12,628 bases of DNA from Candidatus Falkowiibacteriota bacterium (GTDB lineage Bacteria > Patescibacteriota > Patescibacteriia > Patescibacteriales > SZUA-104): contig JALUVW010000093.1 in NCBI GenBank assembly GCA_027020105.1, positions 1-12,628 on the forward strand, given 5' to 3'. Below, piece after piece: positions 6,769 through 12,628 of this stretch. A model generated the notes under the pieces. That model was not told where the DNA came from. It made no database searches and worked only from the letters and a program-made list of their open reading frames with translations. A program made the translations under genes and the position numbers. Numbering within the stretch: position 1 is the stretch's first letter; the number at the start of each line of letters is the position of its first letter.

Positions 6769-8253
6769 ATGCTTGATTATTTGCGAAAATACAACAAATT
6801 GCCGAAGGAGTTGCGGGACAAGATGTCCGCTCCGGCCGTGATTGCCGCCATTGAGGAGATTGAAAAAAAATACGGAGTCAGTTTGGCGGCAACGGTTATG
6901 AAAGTGATGGTGAAAGACATTGACGATGTGGTCGGGCATTTTATGGAGGAATTCAAATTGAGCGAGGAAGAAAGCGAAAAATTGGCGGACGAGTTAAAAG
7001 AGAAGGTTTTTGCCGCCGTGGCCGATTACTTGGGGCCGGAGTGGAAGACGGAAAAAGGGCTTGCTTCCGCGAGCCGCGAAGGCGGCGGCCGACCGGCGGC
7101 CGCGGCCACGAAACGAGCGTTGCCGTCGCCGTCCGAGGAGCATTCCGATTTCTTTTTTTCCCGGGAAGACGAGAAAGAAATCGGCGAGCTGGCAAAAAAG
7201 GTTGGCGATTACGCGAAAGACTCTTCCCGGTCGGCCGAAGCGGAAAAAAACATAGAACAAATTATCGGCAAGGCGCGTATTAGCTTCGGCAGCCAAGAGC
7301 TTGCCGAGAGGTTTAAGCGGATTTTAAAAATTTATCTCCGCGGCGTAAGAGACAGGATTGACACGAAGCAAACGCTTGTAAAGCCGATTGAGTCCGGAGG
7401 CTTGGGCATTGACATTGAGTCGGCCGACAATATTTTGTCAATCGCGGACGGGAGCTTAAAAAGCTCGGACAAAGACATCAGCGTGAAAAAACCAAAGAAA
7501 ATCAGCGTGGAGGAAGATTTGGTTTCCGGCGTCGGGTCCGAGACGCCTGATTCCGAAAAAAATGTCGGCATCGGAGATGTCGGATACGATTTCGCGGCAA
7601 ACAGCAACATTAAAAAGCCGTTGGCAAAATTGGACACGGCGCGCGAGTTGGCGCCTCCGGCGCCGAGCATTGTCAAAAAGGGCGCGGCGGAGGCGCGAAA
7701 GGAAATGTCGGATAAACGCGCGGACGCCCGGCCGGGCGCGAAACAAGATAAAAATTTCAGGAAACCGGGGGCGAGCATATTGCGAAAATTTTACAAAAAA
7801 GAAAAAGCGGATTCCGCCTCCGATCCCAAGCCATCGGAAGAGCCGTCCGCGCCAAGCCGGCAATCCGGCGTTTTCGCCGAGCCGGGCCGAAGGGGAAAGA
7901 TTAAAATGGAGGATGTTAAAACACGGCCCAAAATAATGGGGCCGATTGATGAATTGCGGTATATGCGGCTGATTGATTTTCGCCGTCTTGACGACGATCC
8001 CTTTAAAGCGGCGGAAAAGATAAAGGAGAAAATCTCTTTGCTTGACGACGAGTACAGCAAAAGAGCGGCCGGCATTAAAGCGTGGCGGCTAAGTCCGGTT
8101 AACCGCCTTTATTTAAAGATGGGAGCGGCCGGCATTAGCCATAAAAAGCCGATTGATGCTATAATGGAAGAAAGGAAATCCGCCGGCAAGGACTATTTGA
8201 ACAACCGGGAATTTGAAGCTATAATCAAGCTAAACAAGGAACTGCGATTTTAA
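6769..8253 (+). CDS. Multi-segment soluble protein, CPR-type, function unknown
   Basis: 494 residues from ATG 6769; a TTG at 6745 would add eight residues. No signal or membrane segment. Four parts are visible. Residues 1-90 form a helical domain starting MLDYLRKYNKLPKELRDKM. Residues 134-225 are helical and include FGSQELAERFKRILKIYLRG and GGLGIDIESADNILSI. Residues 230-380 are a low-complexity, Pro/Ala/Lys-rich, probably disordered linker. The C-terminal domain at about 385-494 has MGPIDELRYMRLIDFRRL, IKAWRLSPVNRLYL and EFEAIIKLNKELRF. I associate the C-terminal pattern with uncharacterised Patescibacteria proteins, usually near secretion or pilus genes, but this is memory, not a search. 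It could be a cytoplasmic adaptor or regulator of the machine. The gene is real; the function is unknown. Confidence 0.8.
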   Translation: MLDYLRKYNKLPKELRDKMSAPAVIAAIEEIEKKYGVSLAATVMKVMVKDIDDVVGHFMEEFKLSEEESEKLADELKEKVFAAVADYLGPEWKTEKGLASASREGGGRPAAAATKRALPSPSEEHSDFFFSREDEKEIGELAKKVGDYAKDSSRSAEAEKNIEQIIGKARISFGSQELAERFKRILKIYLRGVRDRIDTKQTLVKPIESGGLGIDIESADNILSIADGSLKSSDKDISVKKPKKISVEEDLVSGVGSETPDSEKNVGIGDVGYDFAANSNIKKPLAKLDTARELAPPAPSIVKKGAAEARKEMSDKRADARPGAKQDKNFRKPGASILRKFYKKEKADSASDPKPSEEPSAPSRQSGVFAEPGRRGKIKMEDVKTRPKIMGPIDELRYMRLIDFRRLDDDPFKAAEKIKEKISLLDDEYSKRAAGIKAWRLSPVNRLYLKMGAAGISHKKPIDAIMEERKSAGKDYLNNREFEAIIKLNKELRF

Positions 8254-8262
8254 TAAATATAA

Positions 8263-8341
8263 TCCGAATGCCCCGAATTAGTGTCCGAATGCCCCGAATT
8301 AGTGTCCGAATGCCCCGAATTAGTGTCCGAATGCCCCGAAT
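8263..8341. repeat. Tandem array of a 21-base unit, about 3.8 copies
   Basis: Three perfect copies (8263-8283, 8284-8304, 8305-8325) and a 16-base partial copy (8326-8341). Each unit reads TCCGAATGCCCCGAATTAGT plus G. The array starts 9 bases after the upstream stop and ends 79 bases before the PrgI-like start. Perfect identity suggests recent expansion or active maintenance. TGTCCGAA, spanning the unit junctions, recurs as its reverse complement TTCGGACA at 8389-8396, just upstream of the PrgI-like gene. This could be an iteron-like operator array or a simple slippage repeat. Confidence 0.9.
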
Positions 8342-8357
8342 GGTTTTAACGCGAACT

Positions 8358-8380
8358 ATTGTTTGAATAATTCAAACAAT
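8358..8380. promoter_or_regulatory. Perfect 23-base palindrome upstream of the PrgI-like gene
   Basis: ATTGTTTGAA at 8358-8367 and TTCAAACAAT at 8371-8380 are exact reverse complements around a three-base centre. It lies between the tandem repeats and a promoter-like pair, so a repressor operator is possible. It could equally be an RNA stem-loop. No T-run follows, so it is not a standard terminator. Confidence 0.5.
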
Positions 8381-8388
8381 TTGGAGCG

Positions 8389-8417
8389 TTCGGACATATT
8401 CGCGAATTCCGTATAAT
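8389..8417 (+). promoter_or_regulatory. Candidate promoter of the PrgI-like gene
   Basis: TTCGGA (8389-8394), a 17-base spacer and a perfect TATAAT (8412-8417). The -35 matches the sigma-70 consensus at only three of six positions. The ATG is just 3 bases after the -10 box, so a standard start point would fall inside the start codon. The -10 may therefore be fortuitous in AT-rich DNA. Confidence 0.3.
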
Positions 8418-8420
8418 TTT

Positions 8421-8882
8421 ATGCAACAGTTTACCGTTCCGCAATTTATTGACGTGGAAGCCAAAATTATCGGCCCCATTACCGTTAGGCAGTTTATTAT
8501 TATGCTTGTCGGGGTTATAGCCGGGGCGATTAGCTATAAGTTTTTTGATTTTTCCCTGTTTATCACGGCATCCGTTTTTATTTTGATTATGGTGGGACTG
8601 TTCGCTTTTACCAAAATTAACGGCCGGCCGTTTCATTTTTTCATTTTAAACATTATTCAAACCGCGAAAAGGTCAAGGTTGAGAGTTTGGAACAACGCCG
8701 CCGTATCCGTTGTCCGCGTTGATTCCGGAAAAGAAAAAACGAAAAAAGAAGCGGAGTTTTTTCGTCCGCCGGCCAAACGGCACTCCACTTCCCGGCTGGC
8801 GGAACTGTCTTTAATCGTGGATACCGGCGGAGCGTATAAGGGGGAAGCGACAGGTAGCGGAACAGAGATAAAGACCGTATAA
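8421..8882 (+). CDS. PrgI-like type IV secretion membrane protein
   Basis: 153 residues. It begins MQQFTVPQFIDVEAKIIGP and continues ITVRQF, the typical N-terminus of PrgI-family proteins, small membrane proteins encoded beside VirB4 in Gram-positive and CPR type IV secretion loci (VirB3-like position). Two membrane helices follow at about 25-42 and 44-63, then FTKINGRPFHFFILN, also typical of the family. Residues 80-153 form a basic, then low-complexity cytoplasmic tail, longer than I expect for this family. The start is fixed by the conserved N-terminus although no Shine-Dalgarno is present. Its stop codon overlaps the left AT-rich repeat flanking the four-helix-bundle gene. Confidence 0.85.
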   Translation: MQQFTVPQFIDVEAKIIGPITVRQFIIMLVGVIAGAISYKFFDFSLFITASVFILIMVGLFAFTKINGRPFHFFILNIIQTAKRSRLRVWNNAAVSVVRVDSGKEKTKKEAEFFRPPAKRHSTSRLAELSLIVDTGGAYKGEATGSGTEIKTV

Positions 8883-8923
8883 TTAAAAATCAAAAATCAA
8901 AAATCAAAATGGAAAATGACAAT
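8881..8923 (+). repeat. Left inverted AT-rich repeat of the four-helix-bundle unit
   Basis: Three AAAAATC heptamers followed by AAAATGG and AAAATGACAAT. The 20 bases AAAAATCAAAAATCAAAATG at 8892-8911 match exactly, in reverse complement, 9299-9318. The ATG of the downstream gene (8909-8911) and its first five codons lie inside this repeat. Confidence 0.75.
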
Positions 8924-9280
8924 GCAAAGTTTAAAAATGAATTCAAGAAAAGATTGTACAATTGGGTTTTGAAATTAATTAAGTTTATTGATAAATTGCC
9001 GAAAGATTCAGTTTGCGATATTATGGGAAAACAACTATTAAGAAGCGGAACAAGCGTACTGGCAAATTATATTGAAGCAAATTCAGCCAGTTCTAAAAAG
9101 GACTTTATTAATTTTTTTACCCATTCCCTAAAATCAGCCAATGAATCTAAGGTCTGGCTGGCGTTATTAAGGGATACCGGTAAGGGTCATGAAGAAAAAT
9201 TAAATTGGCTGTTAAAAGAATTAACGGAAATAGCCAATATTTTAGCATCAAGCATTTTAACATTAAAAGGCAAAAAATAA
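8909..9280 (+). CDS. Four-helix-bundle protein, 23S rRNA-intervening-sequence / Avd-like family
   Basis: 123 residues, the usual length for this family (Pfam PF05635, TIGR02436). Four amphipathic helices can be read: FKKRLYNWVLKLIKFIDKLP, an SVCDIMGKQLLRSGTSVLANYIEANSA stretch (given here from its start), FINFFTHSLKSANESKVWLA, and LNWLLKELTEIANILASSIL. The RSGTSVxANYxEA block and the ESKVWL block are hallmarks. Members form pentameric barrels; Avd of diversity-generating retroelements shares the fold, but no reverse transcriptase or template repeat is seen here. The biological role of stand-alone members is not established. The start codon lies within the left inverted repeat. It is probably not part of the secretion machine despite its position. 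Confidence 0.88.
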   Translation: MENDNAKFKNEFKKRLYNWVLKLIKFIDKLPKDSVCDIMGKQLLRSGTSVLANYIEANSASSKKDFINFFTHSLKSANESKVWLALLRDTGKGHEEKLNWLLKELTEIANILASSILTLKGKK

Positions 9281-9293
9281 TTTTACATTTTAA

Positions 9294-9324
9294 ATTGTCA
9301 TTTTGATTTTTGATTTTTAAATTT
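9294..9324 (-). repeat. Right inverted AT-rich repeat of the four-helix-bundle unit
   Basis: Read on the minus strand it gives two AAAAATC heptamers and then AAAATGACAAT, matching the left repeat apart from one heptamer and a short AAAATG duplication. It starts 13 bases after the four-helix-bundle stop and ends about 17 bases before the next start codon. Confidence 0.75.
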
Positions 9325-9341
9325 TAATTTTTGTAAACATT

Positions 9342-10046
9342 ATGTCCAGACCGGATAAATTGGCGAAAAATAAAATATCGGCTTCCACCCAGCAATATTT
9401 GGATATTCTTGAAATAAGGGAAGACACCGTGGTGATGCGCGACGGCACTTTGCGGGCGGTTATTTTGGTGTCCAGCATTAACTTCGCCCTGAAAAGCGAG
9501 GACGAGCAAAACGCCATAATTTCCGCTTACGTCAGTTTTTTGAACAATATTGACCACACCTTGCAGATTGTCATTCAGTCCAGGGAACTGGACATCAAAA
9601 ATTATATCAGCGGCTTAAGACAGAAAGAAAGAGAGCAGACCAACGAATTGTTGAAAATGCAGACGGCCGAATACATTCAGTATATTGAAGAGCTGATTTC
9701 CATGGGAAAAATTATGAGCAAGCGGTTCTATGTGGTGGTTCCGTACAATCCGCTGTCCGACAAGCATAAAGGATTCTTTTCTTCCGTTATGGAGGTTTTC
9801 AGGCCCGCTTCGTTGGTTAAGATGAAAGAAGAAGTTTTCGCTCGCCGCCGCGCCAAGCTGACCCGCCGCGTGGACGGCATTATTTCCGGATTATCTTCCA
9901 TGGGAATCAGCGCCACCCAGCTTGACACCCAAGGCTTGATTGAATTGTTTTATAACACGTATAATCCCGTAACATCAAATAACCAAAAATTGGCCGACGT
10001 CCATGAATTAAGGACAACGGAACAAGGTCAAACGCCCGGATTGTAA
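9342..10046 (+). CDS. TraC/VirB4 N-terminal-like protein without ATPase motifs
   Basis: 234 residues, soluble, with no Walker A or B. It opens with a Ser/Thr-rich stretch and QQYLDILEIREDTVVMRDGTLRAVILV, then a helical region (EDEQNAIISAYVSFLNNI) and QIVIQSRELDIKNYISGL, and has YVVVPYNP at about 130-137 and LIELFYNTYNP near 207-217. The pattern resembles the N-terminal domain of TraC/VirB4 ATPases. The full VirB4 follows 88 bases later with its own N-terminal domain, so this is a separate subunit and not a broken 5' half of that gene. It may pair with VirB4 at the membrane. The ATG follows an AT-rich repeat with no Shine-Dalgarno. The family call is moderate. Confidence 0.8.
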   Translation: MSRPDKLAKNKISASTQQYLDILEIREDTVVMRDGTLRAVILVSSINFALKSEDEQNAIISAYVSFLNNIDHTLQIVIQSRELDIKNYISGLRQKEREQTNELLKMQTAEYIQYIEELISMGKIMSKRFYVVVPYNPLSDKHKGFFSSVMEVFRPASLVKMKEEVFARRRAKLTRRVDGIISGLSSMGISATQLDTQGLIELFYNTYNPVTSNNQKLADVHELRTTEQGQTPGL

Positions 10047-10134
10047 ATTATATAAGTTATCATATTTAATTTTAGGCATTTTGGCATTAGACATTATAAT
10101 ATTTATCTGAAATTATAATTTAGAAATTTTTAAT
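10047..10134. other. AT-rich spacer before virB4
   Basis: 88 bases, very AT-rich, with TATAAT at 10095-10100 and a poor -35 (TTAGGC, 17 bases upstream). A GGCATT word occurs twice (10075-10080 and 10083-10088) and a related GACATT follows. It could hold a weak promoter or be a decayed intergenic repeat. There is no Shine-Dalgarno before the virB4 ATG. Confidence 0.3.
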
Positions 10135-12057
10135 ATGTTTAATATAGGGAAACTGAAAAAAGAAGAAAAGCCGGACGAAAAAGGCGAGGCGTCCGCGAAG
10201 CGGCGGGCGGCCGCCGAAGAAGCGGACGCGCGCGCGGTTCGCGAGGTGATTGAAGAGGAGAAAGCGTATCGCCGCGGCGCGGTATCCATTAACGACTTAA
10301 TCGCTCCGGCCGCCATGCAGGTTAACCCCAAGTATTTGCGGCTTGGCGGCAAATACGTGAGAACGGTTTTTGTCATCAATTATCCGCGCTATATCAGCAT
10401 CGGCTGGTTTTCGCCGATTATCAACCTGAATTCAACTTTTGACATCGCTATGTTTTTTTATCCGGTGGAAAGCGCCATAATATTAAAACAGTTAAAAAAC
10501 AAAGTCGGGGTTCTGGACGCTCAAATTATCGCCGACGCGGAAAAGGGCGCGGCGCGCGACCCGATTCGCGAAACCGCGCTGCGGGACATTGAAGCCTTGC
10601 GCGACGCCTTGACGCAAGGCACGGAGAAATTTTTTCAATTCGCGCTGTACGTGACGCTTTACGCCGATGATTTGGAGGAGTTGGATCGGCTGACCGACGA
10701 GGTGGAGAATATTTTCGGCTCGCGCTTGGTTTACTCCAAGAGAGTTTTTTTTCAAGCGGAACAAGGGTTTAATTCCACTCTTCCCCTCGGAAACGACGAG
10801 CTGTACATAGTGTTCAATATGAATTCATCTCCGGTCGCCTCGTCCTTTCCGTTTATTTCATCGGAATTGACAAGCGACAACGGAATTCTCTACGGCATAA
10901 ACAGACACAACAACAGTTTGATTTTGTTTGACCGTTTCAGTTTGCAAAACGCCAACACGGTTGTTTTCGCCACTTCCGGCGCCGGAAAAAGTTACGCCAT
11001 AAAATTGGAAATTGTCCGTTCCATTATGATGGGCGTGGAAGTGATAATAATTGATCCGGAGCGGGAGTATAAGCATTTGTCGGACGCGGTGGGCGGAACC
11101 TACATAAACATATCATTGGCGAGCGAAAACAAAATCAACCCTTTTGATTTACAGCGTTCAATCAGCGGCGAGTCAAAGGCCGAGGATATTATCAGGGGGG
11201 CGGTTATCACCGTCAAAGGGCTGATTCGCTTAATGCTGGGAAAATTAACCAATGAAGAAGATTCAATCATTGATCGGGCGCTGCTTGACACTTATTACAA
11301 AAAAGACATTACTCCGGACAGCGATTTGTCAAAGGCCGAGCCGCCCATTATGCAGGATTTTCAAGACATTTTGGAGGGCACGGAAGGCGGAGCCGATTTG
11401 GCTTTAAGAATCCGCAAATACACCCAAGGAACGTTCGCGGGATTGTTTAACAGCCCGACCAACGTCAAAATGGACAATCACCTTATTTGTTTTTCGGTGC
11501 GCGATCTGGAAGACGAATTAAGGCCGATTGCCATTTATACGATTATCAATCATATTTGGAACGTGGTGCGGGGAGAGATGAAGAGGAGAATTCTTGTTAT
11601 TGACGAGGCATGGTGGATGATGCAGCACGAAGACAGCGCCAAGTTTATTTTCGCGCTTGTTAAACGTTGCCGCAAATACTATTTGGGAGTAACGACGATT
11701 ACCCAAGACGTGAACGATTTTTTGACTTCTCCGTACGGGCAAGCCATCGTTACCAATTCTTCGCTGCAATTATTGTTAAAACAGTCGCCCGCGTCCATTG
11801 ATTTGGTGCAGAAAACCTTTGTGTTGACCGAAGGAGAAAAATACCTTTTATTGGAGTCGGGCGTGGGCGAAGGAATTTTTTTCGCGGGCAACAAGCATGT
11901 GGCCATAAAAATAGTCGCGTCCTACACGGAAGACCAAATCATAACTTCGGATCCGAGGCAGTTGTTGGAAATTGAGGAGGCCAAAAAAGAGTTCGCCGCC
12001 AGCATCAAGGAGAACGGACAAGTGGATGACGGCGGAGTGGATGACATAGAAATATAA
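10135..12057 (+). CDS. virB4: VirB4-family type IV secretion ATPase
   Basis: 640 residues. Residues 1-55 are a charged Lys/Glu/Ala-rich extension. About 60-265 is the VirB4/TrbE N-terminal domain (YVRTVFVINYPRYISIGWF, and further on ALYVTLYADDLEELDRL and TLPLGNDEL). The P-loop ATPase domain follows: Walker A ATSGAGKS at 279-286, IIIDPEREY soon after, Walker B RRILVIDEAWW with Asp490 and Glu491, then TITQDVNDFL and the QLLLKQSP region. The C-terminus (EGIFFAGNKHVAIKIVAS) is family-typical. The first Walker A residue is Ala instead of the common Gly. VirB4 hexamers at the inner membrane energise assembly or substrate transfer. This is the strongest marker that the locus is a type IV secretion-like system. 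The length is somewhat below that of full proteobacterial VirB4. Confidence 0.95.
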   Translation: MFNIGKLKKEEKPDEKGEASAKRRAAAEEADARAVREVIEEEKAYRRGAVSINDLIAPAAMQVNPKYLRLGGKYVRTVFVINYPRYISIGWFSPIINLNSTFDIAMFFYPVESAIILKQLKNKVGVLDAQIIADAEKGAARDPIRETALRDIEALRDALTQGTEKFFQFALYVTLYADDLEELDRLTDEVENIFGSRLVYSKRVFFQAEQGFNSTLPLGNDELYIVFNMNSSPVASSFPFISSELTSDNGILYGINRHNNSLILFDRFSLQNANTVVFATSGAGKSYAIKLEIVRSIMMGVEVIIIDPEREYKHLSDAVGGTYINISLASENKINPFDLQRSISGESKAEDIIRGAVITVKGLIRLMLGKLTNEEDSIIDRALLDTYYKKDITPDSDLSKAEPPIMQDFQDILEGTEGGADLALRIRKYTQGTFAGLFNSPTNVKMDNHLICFSVRDLEDELRPIAIYTIINHIWNVVRGEMKRRILVIDEAWWMMQHEDSAKFIFALVKRCRKYYLGVTTITQDVNDFLTSPYGQAIVTNSSLQLLLKQSPASIDLVQKTFVLTEGEKYLLLESGVGEGIFFAGNKHVAIKIVASYTEDQIITSDPRQLLEIEEAKKEFAASIKENGQVDDGGVDDIEI

Positions 12058-12068
12058 ATCATGGCTTA

Positions 12069-12112
12069 GTCGCTCGGGGCGCATGGCTTTCAAGCGCCAC
12101 GGCGACCGAGCG
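12069..12112. repeat. Nested inverted repeat between virB4 and the last gene
   Basis: CGCTCGG (12071-12077) pairs with CCGAGCG (12106-12112); inside it GGCGC (12078-12082) pairs with GCGCC (12094-12098). GTCGC (12069-12073) can alternatively pair with GCGAC (12102-12106). It fills most of the 63-base gap. There is no T-run, so this is not an intrinsic terminator. It might be an RNA processing or attenuation structure. Confidence 0.55.
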
Positions 12113-12120
12113 TCAATCCT

Positions 12121-12628
12121 ATGGACAATAAAAAATATATCGGCATCTTAATAGTTGTTATCGGGCTTGTCGCGCTTGTCGGATTTATTTATTTTATGTT
12201 TTTTTATGATTTTTCTTCCGTGGATTTAACGCGAAAAAGCGAAACTTCCGACAGTGAAGCGCCGATCGGGGAAGTGTCGGGACGATTGCCGAGCCAGCCG
12301 GATGAAGCTTCCCCCCAAAGGGCCGTTATCAACATAAAAAAGCGAAGCTTATCCGGAAAAGTGACCGAAGAAGATTTAAAGCGGATGGCCGCGTCGTTCG
12401 CGGAAAGATTCGGCAGTTATTCCAATCAGGCCAATTACGGCAACATTAAAGACTTAAAGATATTTATGAGCGCGAAAATGAAAAAATGGGCAGACGAGTT
12501 TATCAAAGAGGAGACGGCCAAAAACACCGGTTCCGGCGTTTATTACGGAATTACGACCAAGGCGATCGCGGAGCAAGTTAATCGGTTTGACGATGATTCG
12601 GGGCTGGCGGAAATCGTGGTAAGCGCTC
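12121..12628 (+). CDS. N-terminally anchored protein, possible VirB8/TcpC-like, 5' part only
   Basis: The frame stays open to the window end, giving 169 complete codons; the 3' end is missing. A short cytoplasmic MDNKKY leads into one membrane helix at about 7-28, then a polar, Ser/Pro/Glu-rich linker (about 30-75), then an ordered region with EEDLKRMAASFAERFGSYSN and IKDLKIFMSAKMKKWADEF. One N-terminal helix followed by an alpha-plus-beta extracytoplasmic domain, just downstream of virB4, is the plan of VirB8/TcpC NTF2-like assembly proteins. The sequence alone does not prove this, and other anchored secretion components are possible. The start has no Shine-Dalgarno but fits the hydrophobic N-terminus and follows virB4 by 63 bases. 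Confidence 0.75.
   Translation, partial: MDNKKYIGILIVVIGLVALVGFIYFMFFYDFSSVDLTRKSETSDSEAPIGEVSGRLPSQPDEASPQRAVINIKKRSLSGKVTEEDLKRMAASFAERFGSYSNQANYGNIKDLKIFMSAKMKKWADEFIKEETAKNTGSGVYYGITTKAIAEQVNRFDDDSGLAEIVVSA

Larger units (their letters stand above)
8881..9324 (+). mobile_element. Candidate non-autonomous element: four-helix-bundle gene between inverted repeats
   Basis: A single small gene is bracketed by AT-rich inverted repeats and interrupts a run of secretion genes between the PrgI-like and VirB4-N-like genes. The gene is visibly more AT-rich than its neighbours. Proteins of this family are known from insertions inside 23S rRNA genes of some bacteria. No transposase is present, and no clear target-site duplication can be read in the AT-rich flanks. 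The boundaries are therefore approximate and mobility is an inference. Confidence 0.5.

Noticed and set aside
8263..8341. CRISPR array
   Set aside because: The units are directly adjacent with no unique spacers, and no cas gene is present.
8268..8366. 32-codon ORF through the tandem repeats (repeating RMPRISV)
   Set aside because: It is a by-product of a 21-base period, which keeps frames open; there is no ribosome-binding site and no known protein pattern.
8909..9280. Diversity-generating retroelement accessory gene (avd)
   Set aside because: The fold family is shared, but no reverse transcriptase, template repeat or variable repeat is seen nearby.
9342..12057. VirB4 broken into two by a frameshift or stop
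   Set aside because: The downstream gene has its own complete N-terminal domain, Walker motifs and C-terminus, and 88 AT-rich bases separate the two.
1..12628. Recoded TGA (code 25, Gracilibacteria/Absconditabacteria)
   Set aside because: All genes are full length under the standard bacterial code with family-typical ends. TGA is not used as a stop in these twelve genes, but that is a small sample.
1..12628. tRNA, rRNA or other structured RNA genes
   Set aside because: No tRNA cloverleaf signature or rRNA-like sequence was recognised in the spacers; coding regions fill almost all of the window.

Overview
The window looks like a piece of a Patescibacteria/CPR chromosome, most likely Parcubacteria. 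The evidence is the style of the genes: a PrgI-like protein opening with MQQFTVPQFID, a VirB6/TrbL-like multi-spanning protein, a VirB4 ATPase, and several proteins of a kind I associate with CPR genomes that have no assigned function. Most start codons follow an A/T-rich stretch without a Shine-Dalgarno. Eleven of the twelve complete or 3'-complete genes stop with TAA, one with TAG and none with TGA. All thirteen genes are on the + strand. The taxonomic call rests on pattern recognition and no search was run.

Layout. (1) 1-5080 is the left half of a type IV secretion-like locus: the C-terminal end of a cysteine-rich secreted protein with a PKD-like segment, a 209-residue membrane protein, a large VirB6/TrbL-like channel protein with a long charged cytoplasmic tail, and a 288-residue soluble protein. 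(2) 5081-6723 is a spacer with a strong GC-rich palindrome, then a compact flavin cassette: riboflavin synthase (ribE), lumazine synthase (ribH) and a stand-alone riboflavin kinase. (3) 6769-12628 is the right half of the secretion locus: a 494-residue soluble protein, a tandem-repeat and palindrome control region, a PrgI-like protein, a four-helix-bundle gene bracketed by inverted AT-rich repeats, a VirB4-N/TraC-like protein without Walker motifs, a complete VirB4 ATPase, and the start of a membrane-anchored protein that may be a VirB8/TcpC-like assembly factor.

How it fits together. VirB4 would power the machine at the inner face of the membrane, VirB6-like and PrgI-like proteins would form the membrane channel or platform, and the last protein and the PKD-like protein would act outside the membrane. 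No outer-membrane core (VirB7/9/10) is seen, which suits a reduced, monoderm-type apparatus. The two unknown soluble proteins (288 and 494 residues) sit where cytoplasmic adaptors might be expected. The flavin cassette makes the last steps to riboflavin and FMN and has no obvious link to secretion, so it looks like an insertion or a neighbour of convenience. The four-helix-bundle gene with its repeats looks like a later insertion of a small non-autonomous element. No RNA genes, CRISPR array, transposase, origin or FMN riboswitch was seen.
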